Below, piece by piece: positions 21,299 through 32,397 of a stretch of DNA of 64,000 bases. The DNA is from Tilletia caries (lineage: Eukaryota > Basidiomycota > Exobasidiomycetes > Tilletiales > Tilletiaceae): positions 868,001 through 932,000 of the forward strand of contig JALUTQ010000035.1 in NCBI GenBank assembly GCA_032718865.1, written 5' to 3'. The position numbers and the translations under genes were made by a program. Within the stretch, counting starts at the first letter, position 1. Each line of letters begins with the position of its first letter. The notes beneath the pieces are model-generated. The model worked only from the letters and a program-made list of their open reading frames with translations. It had not been told where the DNA came from and made no database searches.

Positions 21299-21508
21299 CT
21301 ATTGAACTCGATCTTCCGTCAATGGGGCCATGAAGAAAAGGAGAGATCCGTTGAGGATCTGACACTTGGAGCAATGACAGTACGCTGTCAGGGTGCAGTC
21401 GTCTCGACTTTGAGGGTGTAGCTTGTGTCGAAGGGACTTGCAGAAGCAAGAGCCCGTCAGGGGTGTGATGGCTCCTTCCGAGATTGAGGGAGTGGACAGC
21501 GCAGTCAT
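21299..21508 (-). pseudogene. GFA/CENP-V-type zinc-binding fragment
   Basis: A 69-codon frame (MTALSTPSIS..) contains GSCFCKSLRHKL and AYCHCSKCQILNGS, the N-terminal zinc motifs of the GFA (glutathione-dependent formaldehyde-activating-like) family. The family usually runs on for about 70-100 residues with a second CxxC. I find no continuation downstream on the minus strand, so this is either one exon of a gene I cannot complete or a relic. It lies head to head with the SET gene. Confidence 0.5.
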
Positions 21509-21728
21509 TTCCTTGCGGTTTATTATCTGCGAGTGGCCCTGATGAAAGGGACGAGGTATCAGCAGGAGGAAGGATGTCAGCGGGGAGCAAGCTCGAGCTG
21601 ATGGTGGTGAAAAGGTGGATAGTCGGAAGGATTGAAGGAATAAGAGGAAAGGCTGTCGAGGTTATGGATGAGAATTGAGATGGAGCTCATCCTTCCAATT
21701 GACCACGACCATCTCAGCGTCGAAGGCA

Positions 21729-23583
21729 ATGGATCGGAAAGGGAGGATGGCGGAGGAGGTTGTGTCCCTTGTGCCATTCCAGAAGTGGCTGGAGAAGCAC
21801 GACGTCCGCTTTCATCCAGCTTTGTACTTTGCTCGGGGTGAGTCCCTCACTGGATCCTTGATGCTGTTGAACATCTCTCCGCTCATCTCTCTCCCTCCCT
21901 CCATCCTCTTTTATACAGATGCGACATGCGGGATGTCGGTCTTCACCCGGGAAGATCTTCCCACCGGGGCATGTGCCATCGACCTACCCGCCGATCTGCC
22001 CATCACCTCTGCCTTCTCCCGAGCGGCGATCATGGACCTGGTCGGAATCACAGACGACGGCGAGAGGGATCGGGCGACAAAAGCGGTCGAAGCGGAGGTG
22101 TCGATGGCCGCCTCTGACTGGGTCATCTTCCACCTTCTCCTCGTGCGACTTTTGCTGGATCGGAAGTTCGTCGAGGTGTCCGATGACGGCGAGGTTAAGG
22201 TCAGCAGTCGGACGGCCGAACGTGTCGATGAAGGACGCCAACGAGAACAGTCGTGAGTTTGGGTGTCGTGTGAGCACGAGGACGAGGGACTGGCTGACTT
22301 TGCTTTGTCTACTTCGCAGTCTGGCGGATGGGGGAGCATCTGCCCTAGCCCGGCTGACACGCCATGCACCGTACATCCAGGCGATCCCTTACCCTCAGAT
22401 TGCGCTGACGCCTCTTCATTTCAACGCGACGGAGCTCAATCTGCTCCGGGGAACATCGCTGCACGGTGCCACGCTGGAACGGAGACTGCGCGGAGAGCAG
22501 ATGGTCAGCTATCTCTTTGCTTGGTTGGCACGCCATGCGACGGACACCCAGCATGGATCGATGGGTGCCATACTTGCGGATGCGACTTCGAACGAGGACG
22601 GTTCTGAGGAGATCAAGCGGCTGTGGCGATGGGCAGACACGTCTTTCGGCAGGTCAGTGAAAGTGTTCCAGGGTTCTCATGCCTGGTCGCTGTTCAAGAG
22701 TAGAAGCTGATGGTCTCATTCCTATTCTGACGGGCGAGCAGTCGCTCCTTCCCTCCAAGAATCATCGGTCTCAGTGACGAGAAAGGAGAGGCTGCATTCG
22801 GAGCGGTTCTTATACCGGGCCTTGACAGCTTCAACCACCAACGCGGCCGACCGGTCACCTGGAAATACGACCCTCCAGAGCAGGACACGACGGGGAGAAC
22901 GAAGCTGATGCTCGATTCATCAACCTCGGCCAACTCTCAAGTGTTCAACAACTACGGGGCGAAGAGCGTAGAGGAGCTCTTCGGCTCGTATGGGTTCGTC
23001 CTGGAAAGTCCTGAAGCACGTCAGGACGATGCGGTCGGACTCGTCGTCTCTTCAAGACCTACTCCAGGCGCCGCAACCACTCAAGGGTCAAAGTTGCCCA
23101 TCACACGCCATTGGTGGAAGCACGGAGCGAAGGAAGGCCCACCAGCGGCTCTGCTCGATGACATTCGGGCTCGATTGCGGTCCAGCGGGGACGTCAAGGA
23201 GGACTACTCTGCCATGGCGGAGCTCGACCGGATCGAGGAGGACGGAGAAGTCTTTGAGGCGCTCGAAGAGATGCTCCGCGCACGATTGCAAACTTTTCAC
23301 GAGGGACCTTCCCTGGCACCGCATTCCTTCGAAGCAGACTCACAGGAATCTGAGCAGACGGTACGGGAGCAAGTTGCGAGGATGATCGAAGTTTACCGCT
23401 GTGGTGAGTCCGCTGGCTTGACATCTTTTCAGACACACTTAATCTCACGACGCAAGTCTCGCGTTGCGTCCGGATGTGATTCCAGGGCAAGAAGCTATTC
23501 TCAGCCAGGCCATTGCCTGGTGTGGCACTAAGCTGGACGAACTAGAGGGGAGGTGGGCTGAGCTGGGCGGCGACGAGGAGTGA
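21729..23583 (+). CDS. SET-domain protein lysine methyltransferase (RLSMT/SETD6-like)
   Basis: Predicted 511 aa from five exons: 21729-21837, 21919-22252, 22320-22652, 22742-23403, 23486-23583. The N-terminal part has the split-SET start (CGMSVFTREDLPTG), then a long insert. The catalytic core follows: AVLIPGLDSFNHQRGRP, and after it SQVFNNYGAKSVEELFGSYG, whose NNYG and the tyrosine are typical of this class. The C-terminal helical part (YRCGQEAILSQAIAW) resembles the substrate-binding domain of Rubisco-LSMT-type enzymes. Yeast relatives (Rkm and Efm1 types) methylate ribosomal or elongation-factor lysines; the target here cannot be told. An in-frame upstream ATG at 21675 is an alternative start. 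Confidence 0.85.
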
Positions 23584-23800
23584 CACTCAAGTAAAAACGT
23601 TCATATGCGCACTTAGAGCGTCGAATGGAAAATAAGTCAGCTGTCTGAACAGCTGCAGATCAACGTAAATTGACTGGAAATCGATAGGGAGCCATATATA
23701 TCGCAGGTGTCCTAGGCCACCTACTGCCTTTCGCGGACATCGGGTCCGTCGGCATTGGCGATATGTATCCGAGAAGGATAGGGTTCCCTCTGTTCGTCGT

Positions 23801-24872
23801 TCAGGAGACGGTCACCTTCAGGACAGCGGTCCGACCGTCGATGGCGATGCCATGGTTGATGCCCTTACTGCCGGAGGGAAGCAGACCGCTCACGTACGAC
23901 ACCGTAGCAATGAACTTCTTGCCCTTGTATGACCACGGCTTGGTGGCGTTTCTCACGATGGCGTCGCGACCTGAGATGGTGAGGTAGGTTGTCACAGTTC
24001 ATGTTTTGATGAGCACCAGAGCTTCCCCGGGAGGACGAAGATGACTTGTGCAGAGAGAGACGAGGGGGGGTTTGGGGGGGAACTCACCAAGGTTATATCC
24101 GTTGGGGACGATGTCGTGTTGGTGGTCGACGTCCTTCTCGCGGCTGGCAGCGAGGAACCACGCCTTCGTGCCCTGTTGCTGCCAGTACCTATTCGGGAAC
24201 AAATGACGAATAAAGAACACAGCCTACTTCAGCGTCCCGCCTCCACGCTCTTTCTTTTTGGCCCTTCCCTTCCCCCTTGATCGCTTGCGCAGCTCACCTG
24301 AAGTGCGAGCCCCCGATGATGCTCTCGGTGCAGGAGCCTTGTCCGTCCGGGTCGTCCCCATACGCGAAGCGAATCACGCCTTCCTCGTTCCTCGGGCCGC
24401 GCGAGTCGATGTGGGCTTGCATGGACTTGCCGACGTGGAGACCGAGACATTCCTTCCCTGCGAATATATCAGAACTTGTCGTTGTGTGAGACATACGATA
24501 TAGAGGCAAGGATGGCGGGCGGACCATGCTGGTGCAAGTACGTACCGTAGCCTATTTTGCAACAACCCAATAACGAAGTCGAATTTGAGGGAAAGACGGA
24601 AGGTTGTCAGTCGCCAGCCCCGCCTGCCCAGGACGTCAGTATCAATACCTCCACTCACCAATCGCTTTATACCACGAGCTGAACGTTTCAGCCGCAGGAA
24701 TGCCCGTGACGATGACATTCAGAGGTTCTCCCTTGGGATTACCGGAAAAGTAGCCGAGCGACGAGCCTCCAAAGGTCTTGGGGTCGGCGTAGCCACTCTG
24801 GCGAGTTTGGTCGCAGGCGGCCAGGGTGAAGGTGGCGAACGCTAGGCAAGCGAGGACTTTGGTGGACACCAT
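23801..24872 (-). CDS. Secreted unassigned protein, 214-216 aa
   Basis: Exons are complement of 23801-23970, 24088-24188, 24298-24457 and 24659-24872. A 6-nt micro-exon at 24546-24551 (TAG acceptor, GTACGT donor) may lie between the last two, adding two residues; frame works with or without it. The start MVSTKVLACLAFATFTLAAC is a signal peptide. The mature part has GYADPKTFGGSSLGYFSG, four cysteines including GKECLGLH and GQGSCTESI, a SHFRYWQQQG block and a C-terminal GINHGIAIDG. I do not recognise a named family. Extracellular or wall location is inferred from the signal peptide. Confidence 0.75.
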
Positions 24873-25905
24873 TTCTGCTGTTGTGCGTGTGGGTGAATGT
24901 ATGGACGATCGATGACTAGGAATCAGAAAGGGAAGGGGAGGGGCACAGGGAGGCAAGGTCAGGAGAGGTAAGGCAGGGCAGGGGTCAAAAGATGCAGGGA
25001 CAAACGTAGTAGAGGAAAGTCAGAGGGGCGATTCGTGTACAAGAAAGGAACCTGTTATATACGGTGGAGAGAGGGCGGGGCGTCAGAGGATAGAGGGATG
25101 AAATGAAAAAAGTCATTGAGAGGACACCGGAGTCCCGCTCAGGGACAAGTGGTATGAAATATGAAGTTGAAGTCAGAAAGGCAAACGGCGCAAGCCGCCG
25201 GTGAGAGGGAAGCAGCCAGTCGCCAGGCGCCAGGCGTCAGGGCACACTCATTTCATACACACCAGATCCCACCAATCACAAAGGCAGAATAAATGCGTCA
25301 GAGAACGAGGCATGATGGCACAAACTCACCCGTGGGAGCCCGGGTCCACTTGCCGGTTAGCTCAGCTCGACACCGCCGACTGCGGGACCCGGGGGTGGCA
25401 CCTGAGCTCGGTCATGTGCCTCGACGGCGTCGGGCAACTACCAACACCGCAAAGAACCATAACCGAAATTCCCACCCCCAGCGTCGGGAGTATGAGACGC
25501 GGGTCACTTGATGTTGAAGAATCTCCTCGGTCGGAGGACGCGTTCGAGGAGAGGGAGGATAAGAGATGGCTGAGAAGAGTAAGCGGTCAGCTGGGAGAGA
25601 AGGTGAGCGAAAGGAGAAAAAACAATTAATAGGAAAGGTAAGGACGGGAAAGTAAGCCAGTTCAGAGAGGAGTAAGAGGCCCAGGGAGTTCCATCGGCCT
25701 TATCCCTTCCGCTCGATCAACTTCGCCTCTCAACCTCTGCTATTTCTTCTTCGTACGTCCCGCCAGCTTCCTTCCTTCCTTGACCATTCTCGCGATCTCC
25801 CCCACTTTATGCCCTGCGGGAAGCCAGTATTGGAAAACCGGCGGCTCCATCCGTCGGTCTTTCCTTTTTACGTTTTAAGCAATCGGTGCCACGGAAGGAG
25901 GGTTC
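24873..25905. other. Intergenic, about 1 kb
   Basis: Upstream of the secreted-protein gene and downstream of NAA10. GA-rich and TC-rich stretches; a TATATACGG sequence near 25050 may belong to the minus-strand promoter. No gene supported. Confidence 0.5.
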
Positions 25906-26766
25906 TTACAAGTCCAGCCGCATCGCCAGTGCATTCTCCCCGTCCGCATCTGAAGAAAGAAAAGGAGAGACGTTCAGTAGGTCCTTCGCGAAGGTGCCTG
26001 GCGCACGCGCGGACAGGCGGGAAAAGAAGCACTCACAGTACCCCTTCTCGACCCCGGACACTGTGAAGCCGAGGGTATCCCTGTAGAGCCCGATGGCCGC
26101 CCTGTTCGTCTCGCGGACATGGAGGGAGACGTACTGCGCGCCGAAGACTTCCTTCATCGCTCGTTCTGCTCTCAAAAGACGCTGAATGTAAGCAAAGAGG
26201 GGAGCAGGAGGAGGAGGGGGGGGGGGAGGGTATGGAAAAAACGCACGGGATTGCTCCATGAGCTGGTTGGCGAGCCGTAATCTCCGGTAAGTACGCAGGA
26301 CACTGATAGACGTGACGTGTCCGTGCGGGATGCCGTCCGTCGGCTCTTCCTCCCTGTTTTGACGAAGGTGAAAATGAGATCAGAAGGACGAGGAAAGCGC
26401 GCGCGAGAGAGAGAGAGAGTGAAGTGGTACTCACATCTTGCCAAGGATGTAGCCTACGATCCGACCCTTCTCGTCCTCGGCGACGTAGGAGAGCTGTGGC
26501 CAGGTCAGGGCGTGGTATAGGTCTGCGCGCAGAAAGGAGAGAGAGATCAGTCATGGGCTGTGTGCGCGCGCGCATGTATGGGAGGCGCTACTCACAGTAT
26601 CGCATGGTGTAGTTCTCGGGCAGGTTCATGAGGTTGGCATGTTGCATGCCGAGCAGGTCGTCGGCCTGCGGGTTCGAGGTAGCCGAAAGGGTCAGCGGGC
26701 GGGCGGGCGGGCGTAGCGGGTACTGAGACGGACGAAGCTACTCACCGTTGCCTGTCGTAGGTTCAT
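25906..26766 (-). CDS. NAA10: N-terminal acetyltransferase NatA catalytic subunit Naa10/Ard1
   Basis: Predicted 152 aa from six exons (complement of 25906-25949, 26037-26165, 26247-26353, 26435-26522, 26596-26665, 26746-26766). The enzyme acetylates protein N-termini at the ribosome with Naa15. The whole GNAT core is present: [102 protein letters not shown]. The protein ends right after the core, without the long acidic tail of animal Naa10. In the acetyl-CoA binding motif Q/RxxGxG/A, residue 86 (codon CGG at 26275-26277) is Arg where Gly is expected. Confidence 0.93.
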
Positions 26767-27053
26767 GGCGAGTATGTTGACGGAGAGCTGAGTGTCGTTG
26801 TGGTCGGGAAGAAGTGGAAAGCTTGGGCAGAGCGCAACTTGTTAAATCACATATTCACGGCTTCACACTCAGCTCGCAGCATGACAGTACGATACGTAGA
26901 ACAAGTGAAATAAGCACGTCTGAATTGATTTGCGGAAGCCACGGAGACAGACAGAATTGCTTTGCGGAAGCCAGGATAAGCTTGATTCCGCACCTCCTCC
27001 TGGACCAGGGTTCCTGAGGGAAGATGAGCGAGATGTGTTGGTACAACAATCGG

Positions 27054-27086
<33 letters not shown>

Positions 27087-27112
27087 GTGACGGGAGTGAA
27101 GAGAGAGCCTGA
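26767..27112. other. Intergenic with (GA)n microsatellite
   Basis: Between NAA10 and RAD6. A GA dinucleotide run occupies 27056-27084. Nothing else supportable. Confidence 0.7.
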
Positions 27113-27718
27113 TTATGATGTTGTGCCTGCTGTGGTGCCTTGTTGTGAAGAAGTCGAAGTTGCAGCAGCGGCCTCGCCATCGTCGAGCCAGCTCTCCTCG
27201 ACAGTGCTCTTCACCCTGCGGACGTACTCCTTCATGTTCTCGCGATAGAGGGAGGCGGCCTCGGCATTGGCGGGACTGTTCGGATTGGGATCATGAAGCA
27301 GACTCTGGATGCTGGTGAGGATCGCCGCAACGTCATAAGTCGGACTCCACCGATTCTGGAGGATGTCGAGACAGAGCTCTCCGTTTGCGTATACGTTGGG
27401 GTGGAACATGCGTGAGATAAACTTGACCGTCGGCGGTTTGTTCGGGTAGGAGTCGTCGAAGGTGAGGAGGAGCTTGAAGGTGCCGTCTTCGAATGGGGTG
27501 TCTGCGGGGCCGAAGATGACTGCGTTCCAGACCATGAGGTTGTCTGCGCAGGGTGCGCCTGAGATGCCGCCAGGTGGGTCGTTTGAGATGCGCTTGAAGT
27601 CGCGAATGAGGCGACGCTTGGAGGGAGTGGACTAAGCGGAAAAGGGGTTGGGAAGCTTAGGGTGGTCAGTGGCGGGGGGTAGGAGAAGCTGCGGGACGGG
27701 AGGTGGTGAACATACCAT
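27113..27718 (-). CDS. RAD6: Ubiquitin-conjugating enzyme E2 Rad6/Ubc2
   Basis: Predicted 173 aa from two exons: complement of 27716-27718 (the ATG alone) and 27113-27631. Rad6 ubiquitylates PCNA with Rad18, histone H2B with Bre1 and N-degron substrates with Ubr1. The start [14 protein letters not shown], the [20 protein letters not shown] block, the HPN ([15 protein letters not shown]) with active-site Cys88, and the [16 protein letters not shown] segment are all diagnostic. The C-terminal tail is acidic then Ser/Thr-rich. The intron directly after the start codon begins GTATGT. Divergent from the VAC1-like gene. Confidence 0.96.
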
Positions 27719-27962
27719 GATGGAGAGAGCGTTGTCGCTGTGGAAGTGGAAGTGGAAGTGGAAGTGGACGAGCTCGAGGAGGATAAGCACTGAGCAGGTC
27801 CGAGCTGTCAGTACATATGTCAGTGAGCATTCCACGTGATTCTCGGAGATAAGAGGCGGAGATACGTGCACCACCCACCCACCCGGCACCCACCCAGCTG
27901 ATCTCGGCACTCGGCAGCGACGGACCTCATCTCGACAGCGGCCGACTCATTAGTCATTCCAC

Positions 27963-30317
27963 ATGGCAGCATCGTCGTCGTCGGGCGCAGGAGCGGGCGG
28001 CTACGCTCCGTACCACCGCCGCACCCTCTCCAACACAACGCTCTCCCAGATGGGCACCTATCGGTCATCACCCCTCGCACAGCAGTCAGCCTCAGGAGCG
28101 AATGGCCTGCCTGCATCCTCATCCTTGACCTCCCTCTTCCTGCCCCAGAACGATTACCATACACCATCAGCAGCATCATCATCGCCCTCCTCACGGGCCA
28201 TGTCACCCCTGCCCCCAGTCCCCTCCGACCGCGCATCAACACCGCTCGCATTCGTCGCAAACAACAGCAGATCCCGCCCGTACTCTCCCTCAGTAGACAC
28301 AATCGACACGCCCCCTCCTCCTCATAGCAGCAACAACAGACTGCCCACCTTCCAACCCAAGGGCCTCGCCGTCAATCGCACAGCCGACTTCATCGCACAC
28401 CGCAAACGCAAACAGCACAACGGCCGGCTCGAAGATGGCAGACTCGCCCGTCGACTCGAGAAGGTGCTCGCCATCCACCATAACCCCGTCCCCCTACCCG
28501 GCCCTTCTTCTTCCTCCAAGTTCCTAGATTCTTCCTCCTCCTCAGCGGCAGTGGGCGAAGGGTACGACTCCGCCGAAGAGCCCCTCCTCGCATTCGCCTC
28601 CAACACCGCCTCCACACTCCGCAAAGCCTCGTCCAACCTCTGGGCCACCCTCCGCGCAGCCTCCGCCGTGCACAACTCCTCCTCCGACAACCCGTCCTCG
28701 TCCTCAGGCTTCCTATCCACCCTCGAAGCAGCAAGGAACAAAGCAGCACAGGACGCGGCGCGTCGGACCGCCGAGCAGTCCATCGTTAAGTGGCAGGCGG
28801 ATGCAGATGCGAGGGCGTGTCCGATCTGTAGTTCGCCCTTCTCGCTGGCGGTGCGGAAACATCATTGTCGGTTGTGCGGAAGGGTCGTCTGTGCCAGTCC
28901 ACAGTTGACCGCCCCCATCTTCCCCACGACGGCGACGGCGACGGGTGGCACAAATGCGGCAGGCGGTCCCACAACATCATCAACAGCACTAGTAGACCCA
29001 GTCAAGGCAGCCTCCCTCCTCGCCGAACAGAAATGCTCAGGCTTGATCGTCCTCACCGACGCGCGCACGGGCAAAGTCGACGACGCGCGTAAAGTCGCCG
29101 CCGAGGCAGCCGTCGGGGCCGCGAGCGTGGCGGAGATGAGCACTGGTGCTGGCGGTGGCGGTGGGAGAGGCGTGGGCGAAGTCGCGCTTAGGAACTTGGA
29201 GAGTCATGTAGAAGAGCGCGCCATCCGGGTTTGCAAGGATTGCAGGAAGGTCATCTTGTGAGTTCTTCCCCCCTTTCATGCGTTCCCAGGGGGACTATAT
29301 GCTGACGGTTTCCTTTTAAAACGAAAACAAAGTCGACAGCAGTACATGCTTGAATCGGGACCGACGCCGACCTGGCTCAAGCTGTACGAGGCGCTCATCC
29401 GTCTCCAGCGCGAGATCGAGGAGAGTCTGCCGGAGTTCCACGAGATGGTCCTAGGTCTGCAGTACGTCCCCTCCTTCCTTCCTTCCTCCGTTCATGTATA
29501 CACACATTTTGCTCACAATGAACACCCCCCCCCCCCCCCCCTTGGACGAGCAGAAAACACGACATCTCAACGACCCTCGGCTCCTCCGCTCGCGCCACTG
29601 TCAAATTACAACGCGACGCCGCCCAAGCTCGCAAGCAGCTTCTGGCCAATTTCACAGCGTATGATGCGCTTGCGAAGCGGATTAGGAGTTTGCCAACGCC
29701 GACGAGTTTGGCTAGGGCTGCTGCTGCGGCCTCGACGGCGGCCGCTGCGGGTGGGAAGGTGGGTGGCGCGGGTGGGAAGGTGGGTGAGGTGGTTGATGAT
29801 CCGCAGGAGAGGGTTCAGCTTGCCATTTGGACGAATGCGAATTTGTTCCTACAGAAGAACGTGAGTGGAGCTAGCTTTTTTTAGAAAGCAAGGGTTGGTT
29901 AGGGGGCGCTGAATGTAAACTGACCCACCACCCTCCGTCCCTGTTTGCTTGGGGTTCTTCCTACAGATGTTCCCGCTCCAAACCCTCCCCAAGACAGACT
30001 CCTCAACCCGCCGCTCCCCATCCGGAGCCCACAACCGCACCCCCTCCTCCACCTCCTCCTCCACCTCCTCCTCCACCTCCCAACAACAACAGTCCACCAC
30101 ACAAGACCAAGTCCTCGTCCTACGCGAACAGCAGCACCTCCTGGAGGACTACATGGCGCGCGCGAACGCGGCGCGGAAGTTTGAAGATGCGCGGATGTTG
30201 AGGATGAGTTGGGAGGAGATTGAGCGGGAGGTTGGGAGGTTGTTGGGTAGTGGGGGTGGGGGTGGGGGTGTTGGGGATCCGAGGAGGGTTGGTGGGAGGC
30301 GGGGGGAGGATGGTTGA
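27963..30317 (+). CDS. VAC1: FYVE-domain Rab effector, Vac1/Pep7 (rabenosyn-5-like)
   Basis: Predicted 693 aa from four exons: 27963-29257, 29333-29461, 29554-29860, 29967-30317. Vac1 binds PI3P and Rab5/Vps21 and acts in Golgi-to-endosome fusion. The N-terminal third is Ser/Pro-rich. The FYVE finger starts near residue 284 (ACPICSSPFSLAVRKHHCRLCGRVVC) and is closed about 120 residues later by VCKDCRKVIF, so it carries a long Ala/Thr/Gly-rich insert. A helical middle (WLKLYEALIRLQREIEES) leads to the C-terminal rabenosyn-type Rab-binding helix (REQQHLLEDYMARANAARKF). A 17-C homopolymer lies next to the acceptor of the second intron (29525-29541). Confidence 0.9.
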
Positions 30318-30827
30318 ATGATGCATTTGTCGCACGCGTTTTCCTTGGAGGCATGAGTCGATGTAAACCCCCCCCCCCCTTTTCTGGCCCCGGCTCTGCG
30401 GGAACGCATCGTACTCTCCGACGATGGACACTTCCCTAATTTTCGCCTACTGCAGCGGGAGTGATTGTGAGAGGGGAGGGAGAGTACCTGGTCACCGGTC
30501 ACCTGCTGACGGAGCGAGAGGGGTCGGTTCCATGCTTCACAAGCTTCAAGGCGGGAGTGGGAGCTACGCTTCATTTTCTTGGTTCCGTTGCGACACATCA
30601 CGGCTATCTTCCGCCGAACTGAGAGAAACATAGTCGCGGCTCTCCCTTCTCTCGAGCCATACGTAGGTAGAAGAAAAGGGAGGAGGGTCCAGACATGGGG
30701 AACCCCCTCCCCCCAGATGGTATTTACAACAGCCTGCGTCGACTGTCGAGGCTGGAGGGCGGGTTGAGATTAGCGAAGGGTTTCTTGTTTACAAAGGTTG
30801 GGTTGGGAAAAGGCGAAGCGGTGCCTT
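30318..30827. other. Intergenic, convergent 3' ends
   Basis: Between the VAC1-like stop and the prefoldin 6 stop. A C-run lies at about 30366-30378. No gene supported. Confidence 0.5.
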
Positions 30828-31544
30828 TCATGAGACGGCTGCTGTAGGAGGTGGCGGCCCTGGTTGTTGCCCGCCGAGCGTGGCTTGTGCTTTTGATTGA
30901 AGCTCGACGATCTGTTTTTTTTGAATGTCGCGCGTGGGGGTGAGTACTGCAGAAATGATCAGAAGGAGAAGGGGAAGGACTGCTCTCACCTCGTTCCGCT
31001 TGGCCTCCATGTTCTTGCTGAGCTCTTTCAGCTTGTCCTCGACTCTTGTGCTGGAGAACAGTAGGCATTAGTATACACACAACCAAAATGTAAAGGAGTG
31101 GAGAATAGAGACACGTACACTTCATTGTTGATGAACTCGATGCGCTTGTCGACGTTGGCTTTCGCCTCTGCCTGCTCTTGCTTGACGAGCGCGGGTCCGA
31201 TGAGTTTGTAGACTTGGTTCTCTGGTGTGAGTTTGGCGAATTCCTGGCGTTTTTAAGAAGGGGAGAGTAAGTTAACCAGGCAGTGAGTTCTTAAAAGAAA
31301 AGGAGGAAGGGAGAAGGCGCACCTTCTTCACTTGATCATTCTCTGATAGCTGCGCATCGAGCCGTTGTCGAATCTCGACTTGCTTCTGGAGCTCTAGACA
31401 ATCGGTAAACAAGGGACGATGTCAGCTGGGGGAGGGGGAACACGGCGCAGCGCAGGGAGCGAGAGGAGGGGACTGACCTGTTTGGAGGGTCTGGTAGTCG
31501 TTGGAGAGGGCGGCGAGCTTCTTCTGTGCGCTGGCGAGATCCAT
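30828..31544 (-). CDS. YKE2: Prefoldin subunit 6
   Basis: Predicted 135 aa from five short exons (complement of 30828-30911, 30990-31050, 31119-31243, 31323-31393, 31478-31544). Prefoldin hands nascent actin and tubulin to the chaperonin CCT. The protein is two coiled coils around a beta hairpin: MDLASAQKKLAALSNDYQTL, ELQKQVEIRQRLDAQLSEND, then the hairpin with the family signature ENQVYKLIGPALVKQEQAEA, then RVEDKLKELSKNMEAKRNE. The tail is Pro/Gly-rich. For exon 3 the donor GTACGT rather than the overlapping GTGTAC keeps frame. Length matches the family. Confidence 0.92.
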
Positions 31545-31850
31545 GCTGGGCGGGGCGGGGCGGGGGCGAGCGAGGCAGAGCGTGAGTTGGGAGCGTGTAG
31601 TTGTCAGTGATCAGCAGCCAGTCGTGAGTCGTGAGTGAGTCTGAGCGCGACGAGGGCCCAAAGTTCTACCCGGAAGTTCGAGTTCCGGCCCGGGTTCCGG
31701 GCTCGAGTTGGTGAGCAAAAGGCTCCGAGCTCCGAGGCTTGGTTGGGTGCCCGATCTGGCAATGCGGCGATTCGGCGATTCCGCTTTGCTGGGATGCCAC
31801 GTGCGCTGTGAACAAGTGGAGGTGAAGAGCAGCGTGAGAAATTTTTGGCC
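31545..31850. other. Intergenic upstream of prefoldin 6
   Basis: GC-rich, with GGGGCGGGGC near 31553 and dense short palindromic runs (TTCCGG..CCGGGTTCCGGGCTCGAG near 31684). Likely promoter for one or both divergent genes. No gene seen. Confidence 0.5.
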
Positions 31851-32202
31851 ATGTGTGCTTGTGGGAAAGTCGCACTCACCCGCGAGCTTCCCGCCATCGA
31901 CGACCGATTCCACATCGCCCACTTCGCTCCTCAAGATCAACCACACTCACAAGGTAAGCTAGACATCAACGCACACGTTCGCTCGCGGCTGCGGATTCCC
32001 CGGAGACGGCGCGCGGACGGGACTCGTCGATGGCTGGCTGTGCCTGCTCGTTGTGGAGGGTATCAGTCGGGAGCTGCAGGCGGAACTCAAGGCGGCCAGG
32101 CAGGGCCAGCAGAAGGATCGCGGACCTCCTACAGTGACGCTGGAGTTGCCACAAGGATGGCAGTGTGATGGCTGGGAGGCACAGGAGCGGCGGGTCGGAT
32201 GA
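31851..32202 (+). CDS. Candidate two-exon gene, 99 aa, unassigned
   Basis: Exons 31851-31953 and 32006-32202, joined by a 52-nt intron (GTAAGC..CCGGAG, phase 1). The product begins MCACGKVALTRELPAIDDRF, continues across the join as HSQDGARTGLVDGWLCLLVV and ends WQCDGWEAQERRVG. The second exon has a long open frame that only makes sense in this join. The intron is shorter than its neighbours and I recognise no family. The region could instead be the 5' leader of RPL11. Confidence 0.35.
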
Positions 32203-32397
32203 TCGCGACAAGGAAGCGGGCGGGCTCACAGCGGAGTGTGGTACCATCTATGCGGAACACCAATCATGCGGACGTAGCGGGAGGACGGAGGAGCTTGTTG
32301 GACTGGGATGGACGAGCAGCACCCGCGGTATGAACCTCCCACACAGTGCCAGAACCCTGATGGAACTGACGTCTCCACCTCTCCCGCCATCTCACAG

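Noticed and set aside
25201..25629. Plus-strand 142-codon ORF
   Set aside because: No recognisable motif and lies in a purine-rich spacer.
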